From assembly GCA_001778455.1 (NCBI GenBank), contig MFGX01000125.1, forward strand, positions 28,345 through 38,513: 10,169 nt of DNA. Direction: 5' to 3'. The first letter of the stretch is position 1. Each line of letters opens with the position of its first letter. Below the pieces are notes generated by a model, which saw only the letters and a list, made by a program, of their open reading frames with translations, did no database searches and was not told where the DNA came from. This document shows positions 6,658 through 10,169 of the stretch, piece by piece. Made by a program: the position numbers and the translations under genes. Source of the stretch: Candidatus Fraserbacteria bacterium RBG_16_55_9 (GTDB lineage: Bacteria > Bipolaricaulota > Bipolaricaulia > RBG-16-55-9).

Positions 6658-7398
6658 CTAGTCGATTGCGAAGACGACTTGCACGCTCGTATAGAGCTGC
6701 AGTTCTCCTGGCTCAAGCGGAACGCTCTTCGCATCGGAAGAAGCCATGAACACCAGCGAGCGCTCGTAAGCCGGTGGACTGTACGAAGCCGTGGTGATCG
6801 TGAGAACCGACCCCAGCTTCGCACCGACAGCTTCGACCATCTCGCGGGCCTTGCTCATAGCATCCGCAATGGCCGTAAGACGAGCTTGTTTCTCCAGCTC
6901 TCCCACATCGCTCACGGCAAAGCGAACCCCCGAGACATCGTTGGCACCGGCTTCAATGACTCGGTCGAGGATCTCTCCCGCACGATTCAGATCGCGAATC
7001 GTCACATGCAGCTGATTGGAGACGCGATAGCCCGTGATGGGGCCATTGTAGTCGGCGCGCTCCAGATCTACGTTAAAGCGCACGGTCTGGATATCCTTCT
7101 CTGCAATACCGAGGCCCTTCAGTGCGGCAATCACCGCAGCCATCTTCTCATTGTTCTCGGCTATGGCCTCTTTGAGCGTATTGCGAAGAGATGTGACGCC
7201 GATCTCAGCTTGCACGGAGTCCGGCTTGGCTGTGATCTTTCCTTCACCCATCACGGAAATCGTCCTCTGGAATGCCGTGTCGGGGCTTTTCTTGGCGAGT
7301 GCGCTGGATGCCGCGGGACCTAGAACTTGGTCTCCCAGCAGGAAGATCGCCAGCACTGCCAGGGCGATCCCCGCGGATATGGTCGCTTGTTTGAGCAT
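6658..7398 (-). CDS. SIMPL-domain (DUF541) exported or membrane-anchored protein
   Basis: The 246-residue product has an N-terminal hydrophobic segment (about 7-22, no clear lipobox) that serves as an uncleaved anchor or signal. A SIMPL/DUF541 domain follows. Its opening strand RTISVMGEGKITAKPDSVQA (45-64) is the family hallmark, with the conserved GxG and PD. The central helix pair, the GYRVSNQL strand and the terminal LYTSVQVVFAID strand also match. SIMPL proteins of Gram-negative bacteria (for example YggE/BP26) form ring-like oligomers in the periplasm and are linked to oxidative-stress tolerance; the molecular role is unclear. A purine-rich stretch, AAGGCAGG, lies 8 bp upstream of the ATG as the ribosome binding site. 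The gene converges on the cupredoxin gene with a 23 bp gap and is divergent from the synthase gene at 7555. Confidence 0.87.
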   Translation of the reverse strand: MLKQATISAGIALAVLAIFLLGDQVLGPAASSALAKKSPDTAFQRTISVMGEGKITAKPDSVQAEIGVTSLRNTLKEAIAENNEKMAAVIAALKGLGIAEKDIQTVRFNVDLERADYNGPITGYRVSNQLHVTIRDLNRAGEILDRVIEAGANDVSGVRFAVSDVGELEKQARLTAIADAMSKAREMVEAVGAKLGSVLTITTASYSPPAYERSLVFMASSDAKSVPLEPGELQLYTSVQVVFAID

Positions 7399-7427
7399 TG
7401 TATTGACCTGCCTTTCCTTGCAGAATT

Positions 7428-7445
7428 AGCCCGCGTCCACGGGCT
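7428..7445 (-). other. Hairpin at the predicted 5' end of the SIMPL-gene mRNA
   Basis: The perfect inverted repeat AGCCCG-6 nt-CGGGCT would fold as a six-pair, GC-rich stem with a six-base loop. It starts one base after the inferred transcription start (about 7446) and ends 29 bases before the ATG, leaving the ribosome binding site free. No U-run follows, so it is not an intrinsic terminator. Terminal stems of this kind are known to slow decay of bacterial mRNAs; that role here is inference. Confidence 0.4.
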
Positions 7446-7452
7446 GTCGGGG

Positions 7453-7461
7453 ATTCTAGCA
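7453..7461 (-). promoter_or_regulatory. Extended -10 promoter of the SIMPL gene
   Basis: Read on the minus strand, TGC-TAGAAT is an extended -10 element (TGn plus five of six TATAAT bases). No good -35 lies 16-18 bp upstream, which extended -10 promoters do not need. +1 would fall near 7446, giving a leader of about 48 nt. Confidence 0.5.
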
Positions 7462-7496
7462 CGGTTCGAAACCTTTCAGACAGAACGTCTCAAATC

Positions 7497-7525
7497 TTGC
7501 AAGACAAGCGTCCCTTCGCTAGAAT
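7497..7525 (+). promoter_or_regulatory. Promoter of the HMGL-like synthase gene
   Basis: TTGCAA (7497-7502) and TAGAAT (7520-7525) are separated by 17 bp, the optimal sigma70 spacing. +1 would be about 7532, leaving a 23 nt leader that carries GGAGG at 7544-7548, 6 bp before the ATG at 7555. Because this whole signal set is intact, the gene is expected to be transcribed despite its internal stop codon. Confidence 0.6.
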
Positions 7526-7554
7526 GGCTTTCAAGTTTTCACTGGAGGATTTGC

Positions 7555-8343
7555 ATGGCATCTGCACCCTCAAACAATTGGTTCTTACAATATTCGCCAC
7601 CCACAGGGGAAAAGCGCTATGAGTTGGTGGATCGCCCCGAACCCAACCTAATTCGTGAGCTTTTCCCCTATGCAAGACCACCGCGCGTCGCCTTCGATGG
7701 CCAGACCGTACCCATGGACCCAGCTCCAGAGGTTTTCATCACAGATACGACATTTCGAGACGGCCAGCAGGCTCGTGAGCCGTACACCGTAAAGCAGATG
7801 GTCGATTTGTATAAGCTCATGGCTAAGCTTGGTGGGCCCAACGGCGTGATTCGCAAGTCCGAGTTTTTTCTCTATACAGAAAAAGATCGTGAGGCTGCCC
7901 AGAAAGTCCTGGAGCTCGGATACGAATTTCCTCAAGTCACCGGCTGGATCCGCGCACAGATCAAAGATTTTGAGCTTGTAAAGCAGATGGGCCTCAAGGA
8001 GACGGGAATTCTCACCAGCCTCTCGGACTACCATATCTATCACAAGCTGAAGAAGACGCGCAAGCAGGCAGTCGACGGTTATCTTCAAGTTGTAGACGCC
8101 GCTTTGGAGCACGGGATCATCCCGCGTTGCCACTTCGAAGATGCAACCCGAGCTGATTTCTGGGAGGTCACGGTCCCATTCTCACAGATGCTCGTCAAGA
8201 GAGCGCAGGAGGCAAAGCTCCCCGTGCTCATTCGATTCCCCGACACGATGGGGTTTGGAGTGCCCTGGCCGGAGGCGAGCCTTCCCCGAAGCATTCCCAA
8301 GCTCGTCTACCATCTGCACCATGAAGCGGGAGTTCCCAAATAG
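7555..8343 (+). CDS. N-terminal product of the interrupted synthase gene (as conventionally translated)
   Basis: If TAG terminates, this 262-residue product ends at HHEAGVPK. It keeps the Arg/Asp start of the active site but loses the last barrel strands and the His-x-His metal ligands, so it should be inactive as a synthase. The ATG at 7555 has GGAGG 6 bp upstream. An upstream in-frame start at 7327 would run through the promoter and the divergent SIMPL gene and is rejected. Confidence 0.75.
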   Translation: MASAPSNNWFLQYSPPTGEKRYELVDRPEPNLIRELFPYARPPRVAFDGQTVPMDPAPEVFITDTTFRDGQQAREPYTVKQMVDLYKLMAKLGGPNGVIRKSEFFLYTEKDREAAQKVLELGYEFPQVTGWIRAQIKDFELVKQMGLKETGILTSLSDYHIYHKLKKTRKQAVDGYLQVVDAALEHGIIPRCHFEDATRADFWEVTVPFSQMLVKRAQEAKLPVLIRFPDTMGFGVPWPEASLPRSIPKLVYHLHHEAGVPK

Positions 8344-8360
8344 TGGCTCGAAGCCCACTG
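8341..8360 (+). other. In-frame TAG codon sitting at the base of a small hairpin
   Basis: TAG at 8341-8343 is followed in the same frame by TGG CTC GAA. The 20 bases can fold as an imperfect stem: TAGT pairs with ACTG (one G-T pair), a single C bulges, then GGCT pairs with AGCC around a CGA loop. The stem is short and may be an accident of the coding sequence. The stop codon itself is certain in the given sequence. Confidence 0.5.
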
Positions 8361-8376
8361 CCACCACGATTTCTAC

Positions 8377-8982
8377 ATGGTCATCGCCAACTCCGTAGCG
8401 GCATGGCTCTATGGCGCAGCCGCGAACAATGGCACGCTCTTGGGGATCGGTGAGCGTACCGGAAATACCCCGCTCGAAGCCCTGGTGATCTGGTACGTGA
8501 TGCTGACGGGCGACGACTCGCCGGATCTCAGCGCGATCACCGATATCAAAGAGTATTATGAGCGTGAACTCGGCGAGCACATCCCTCCGCGCCAACCGCT
8601 CGTGGGGGACCGATTCAATATCACTCAAGCGGGTATTCACGCCGATGGGCTCATGAAAGACGAGGAGATCTACAATATCTTTGATACGACAAGGCTTCTG
8701 CGCCGTCCACCGGGAGTCATGATCACAGATAAGACCGGCACGGCCGGCATTACGCTCTGGATCGGACGCTACGTCGGGAGAGACCTAGCGGGCGACATCG
8801 ACAAGCGTGACCCGCGAGTTCAGCAGATGGAGAAAGAGATTCTGGGTGATTACGAGCACGGTCGTGTATCCGCCATGTCCAACGAAGAGATGGCTCGCCT
8901 CTTCAAGAAGCACTTCACTGAGAAATGGAACGAAGACGTGGCCAAGCGACTCCAGCAGCGCGGCGTCCGAGTGGAAGCCTAA
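8377..8982 (+). CDS. C-terminal part of the interrupted synthase gene
   Basis: The frame downstream of the TAG stays open from 8344 to the TAA at 8982. The first ATG after the stop is at 8377, giving 201 residues that begin MVIANSVAAWLYGAAANNGT. It contains the conserved NGTLLGIGERTGNTPLEAL and a C-terminal helical region. No Shine-Dalgarno precedes 8377, and that start would exclude the His-x-His at 8356-8364, so independent translation into a useful protein is unlikely. The stop is 3 bp from that of the convergent gene at 8986. Confidence 0.6.
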   Translation: MVIANSVAAWLYGAAANNGTLLGIGERTGNTPLEALVIWYVMLTGDDSPDLSAITDIKEYYERELGEHIPPRQPLVGDRFNITQAGIHADGLMKDEEIYNIFDTTRLLRRPPGVMITDKTGTAGITLWIGRYVGRDLAGDIDKRDPRVQQMEKEILGDYEHGRVSAMSNEEMARLFKKHFTEKWNEDVAKRLQQRGVRVEA

Positions 8983-8985
8983 GAA

Positions 8986-9498
8986 CTATTGGTTTCGTAA
9001 GGCAGACCACGCAACGAGCAATCCACCGGCAGCAATCAGCAGGATCGGCCAGATGACTCCCATGGAGTCAAGCGCTCCGAAAAACGTCCCGAAAACGGCA
9101 AAGAGCACCAGGCTGATTACAATGAGGTTCATCCCACCTTGCCCCATCGAGCGGCTCCCTCCCCGCAGGAAACCCGCAAGAAGGATGCCCACTCCCACAA
9201 AGCCGGGGATGAGCGTCCAGACATAGGACCAGCTCTCCCAATCCCCCGTAGCGTTCTGCCAAAAGAGCAGTCCACCGATTCCTCCAACGATGCACGCGGG
9301 GATTGCCATCTCCAGAACCCCGATCGCCAGACCAATGACCAGAAGGGCAAGCCCGTTGCCCACGATGATGAGCGGCCAGGAATTGTCGATGTCGAGCCAG
9401 CGTCTTACTTCTGGTATCGCCTGGGCCACCAGGAAGAATAACCCAAGCAGAATCAGGACGAGACCCAGAGCAATCGATGGCAGTCGCTTCTGTTGCAC
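8986..9498 (-). CDS. Polytopic membrane protein (about six helices), function unknown
   Basis: The 170-residue, strongly hydrophobic product has predicted helices near 8-27, 41-60, 65-80, 93-111, 123-142 and 147-165. The IPEVRRWLDIDNSWPLIIVGNGLALLVIGL segment (split by a loop around residue 39) and the terminal WPILLIAAGGLLVAW recall the WPLLLI-type modules of LiaF/LiaI/DUF5668 membrane proteins. It thus resembles the small membrane proteins at 3530 and 3936. No charged active site is visible, so I assign no function. Translation starts at GTG (9498), without a Shine-Dalgarno but with a strong promoter ending 9 bases upstream, so the mRNA is predicted to have only about 3 nt of leader. It converges on the synthase gene with a 3 bp gap. 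Confidence 0.75.
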   Translation of the reverse strand: MQQKRLPSIALGLVLILLGLFFLVAQAIPEVRRWLDIDNSWPLIIVGNGLALLVIGLAIGVLEMAIPACIVGGIGGLLFWQNATGDWESWSYVWTLIPGFVGVGILLAGFLRGGSRSMGQGGMNLIVISLVLFAVFGTFFGALDSMGVIWPILLIAAGGLLVAWSALRNQ

Positions 9499-9507
9499 AG
9501 TGAGAGA

Positions 9508-9537
9508 ATTCTAGCGGGGCGAGTCACAGATTGTCAA
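9508..9537 (-). promoter_or_regulatory. Consensus promoter of the 8986-9498 membrane-protein gene, near-leaderless
   Basis: On the minus strand, TTGACA (9537-9532), an 18 bp spacer and TAGAAT (9513-9508) form a near-perfect sigma70-type promoter. +1 is predicted at the A opposite 9501, three bases before the GTG at 9498, and no ribosome binding site fits between. The geometry matches the purL promoter. Confidence 0.65.
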
Positions 9538-9673
9538 CAGCATCTCTTGTCCGTGGGTCAAACGTCTCTCCCTGGGGTGCGCCGTTGGATGGCTCTCTTC
9601 CGTTGGCATGCTTTACACTTAGCATGGTGTTCGAGAGGAGACAGATTAACCTCTAGGAGAAAGGGGACAATCG

Positions 9674-10169
9674 ATGCGTTGGCTGTTGGCACTCCATCTG
9701 ATACTTGCGCTCATCGCCCTGAGCGGGTGTGGGCTTGACCTCGCTACGAATACGAACGGTGAAAAGAGCGACTCCGCTGTCCAGGCACAGCTTGCGGAAG
9801 CCATTCCCGCAGTTGGGATAGACGCCCTGCAAGATCTGGGGCTCACGGGCAAAGGCGCAACCATTATGTTGATGGCCCCATTTAGGGATTACGTCCTCGG
9901 AGCCAATGTTCCCGTTGGCTTCTACCTGGCACAGATCGTAAAAGCGATCGCTCCGGGAGCGCAGCTGATCCAGTGCGACACAGGAGGAGACTGGTTCAGT
10001 GTGGAGGATCCGCTGATTGCAGACTGCCTTATGGATGCCCTTTCCCAAAAGCCCGCTGTCGCGATTGCCGGCGTGGTCGGTTGGTACACGGTCGATCCCG
10101 GTTGCGATGACCTTGTGGATGGCCGACTCGCCTCTTCGGGTTTGCTGGTCTTCGCCGGAGCCGGAGACG
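9674..10169 (+). CDS. Lipoprotein with subtilase-like N-terminal fold lacking catalytic Asp and His (runs off the window end)
   Basis: The visible 165 residues open with a clean lipoprotein signal (hydrophobic 3-16, lipobox LSGC, lipidation at Cys19), then a polar linker rich in Asn, Asp, Lys and Gln. From residue 44 the pattern follows the start of a peptidase S8 domain: GLTGKGATIML (56-66) for GLTGKGVTVAVID, LAQIVKAIAPGAQLIQ (85-100) for HGTxVAGIIAAIAPGAxLI, DPLIADCLMDAL (111-122), and ASSGLLVFAGAGD (153-165) for AxxGxLVVAAAGN. The catalytic Asp position reads LMAPF and the His position VGFY, so both catalytic residues seem absent; the Ser lies beyond the window. It would be a surface pseudoprotease, perhaps a binding or adhesive domain. 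The relationship is judged by eye and remote. AGGAGAAAGGGG at 9655-9666 lies 7 bp before the ATG. Confidence 0.6.
   Translation, partial: MRWLLALHLILALIALSGCGLDLATNTNGEKSDSAVQAQLAEAIPAVGIDALQDLGLTGKGATIMLMAPFRDYVLGANVPVGFYLAQIVKAIAPGAQLIQCDTGGDWFSVEDPLIADCLMDALSQKPAVAIAGVVGWYTVDPGCDDLVDGRLASSGLLVFAGAGD

Larger units (their letters stand above)
7555..8982 (+). pseudogene. HMGL-like acyl-CoA/2-oxoacid synthase (isopropylmalate/homocitrate/Re-citrate synthase family), interrupted by one in-frame TAG
   Basis: Read through codon 263 (TAG, 8341-8343), the gene encodes one continuous 475-codon protein. It belongs to the DRE-TIM metallolyase superfamily, whose members condense acetyl-CoA with a 2-oxo acid. 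The barrel opens with FITDTTFRDGQQAREPYT (about 62-79), which holds the catalytic Arg and metal-binding Asp. It continues with LGGPNGVIRKSEFFLY, GYEFPQVTGWIRAQIKDF, LKETGILTSLSDYHIY, RCHFEDATRADFW and IRFPDTMGFGVPWP. The metal-binding His-x-His (AHCHHDF, 268 and 270) and NGTLLGIGERTGNTPLEAL come after the stop. The protein lacks the long LeuA regulatory domain and is close in length to Re-citrate synthases and short isopropylmalate synthase-like enzymes; which reaction applies is unclear. Coding conservation is equal on both sides of the TAG with no frameshift. This means a very recent nonsense mutation, a sequence error or recoding. Confidence 0.85.

Noticed and set aside
6679..7323. A 214-codon open frame antisense to the SIMPL gene
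   Set aside because: The minus-strand SIMPL domain is clear. The plus frame has no recognisable motif or ribosome binding site.
7327..7554. Upstream extension of the synthase reading frame to a start at 7327
   Set aside because: It would overlap the divergent SIMPL gene and pass through both promoters. The ATG at 7555 has GGAGG at the right distance and begins the recognisable protein.
8341..8343. Whole-genome reassignment of TAG to an amino acid
   Set aside because: Three other genes in the window (ending at 4166, 6658 and 8986) stop at TAG where their families or lengths suggest true ends, so general reassignment is unlikely. Local recoding remains open.
9607..9626. Inverted repeat CATGC-10 bp-GCATG upstream of the lipoprotein gene, with a lac-like TTTACACTT in its centre
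   Set aside because: The arms are only five bases, and I could not place a convincing -35/-10 pair around it, so neither operator nor promoter is supported.

Overview
The window looks like an ordinary chromosomal stretch of a free-living, moderately GC-rich bacterium, tightly packed and coding on both strands. No phage, IS, CRISPR, tRNA or rRNA signal was seen. Shine-Dalgarno sites (GGAGG type) and sigma70-like promoters (TTGACA / TAGAAT or TATAAT) are readable. The taxon cannot be fixed without a search. The EF-hand tail on the cupredoxin, and the mix of purine synthesis with a homocitrate/Re-citrate-synthase-like enzyme, remind me of Candidatus Bipolaricaulota (Acetothermia, OP1). That is a recollection-based guess.

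Layout: (1) 3-419 (+), the C-terminal end of a PstB-type phosphate ABC transporter ATPase, converging with 5 bp to spare on (2) 425-3406 (-), a PurL FGAM synthase with two PurS-like domains fused at its N-terminus. (3) 3530-6634 (+), a probable five-gene envelope operon: two small membrane proteins, a three-helix membrane protein with an NG-repeat beta domain (DUF4097-like), a GH114-type glycosidase lipoprotein, and a secreted type-1 copper protein carrying a calcium-binding EF-hand/dockerin-like tail. (4) 6658-7398 (-), a SIMPL-domain (DUF541) envelope protein, convergent with the operon. (5) 7555-8982 (+), an HMGL-like acyl transferase of the isopropylmalate/homocitrate/Re-citrate synthase superfamily, split by one in-frame TAG. 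(6) 8986-9498 (-), a six-helix membrane protein. (7) 9674 to the window end (+), a lipoprotein that resembles the front half of a subtilisin fold but lacks its catalytic Asp and His.

The operon genes at 3530-6634 are joined by overlaps or short gaps, each with its own ribosome binding site, and all encode membrane or exported products. They therefore read as a cell-envelope module, possibly for sensing or remodelling surface polysaccharide. The flanking genes are housekeeping metabolism (phosphate uptake, purines, a central-carbon or amino-acid synthase).

The points most worth a second look are the in-frame TAG in the synthase gene, the apparently dead subtilase-like lipoprotein, the tandem PurS-PurS-PurL fusion, two genes whose promoters sit so close to the start codon that the mRNAs should be leaderless, and the cupredoxin with an EF-hand tail.
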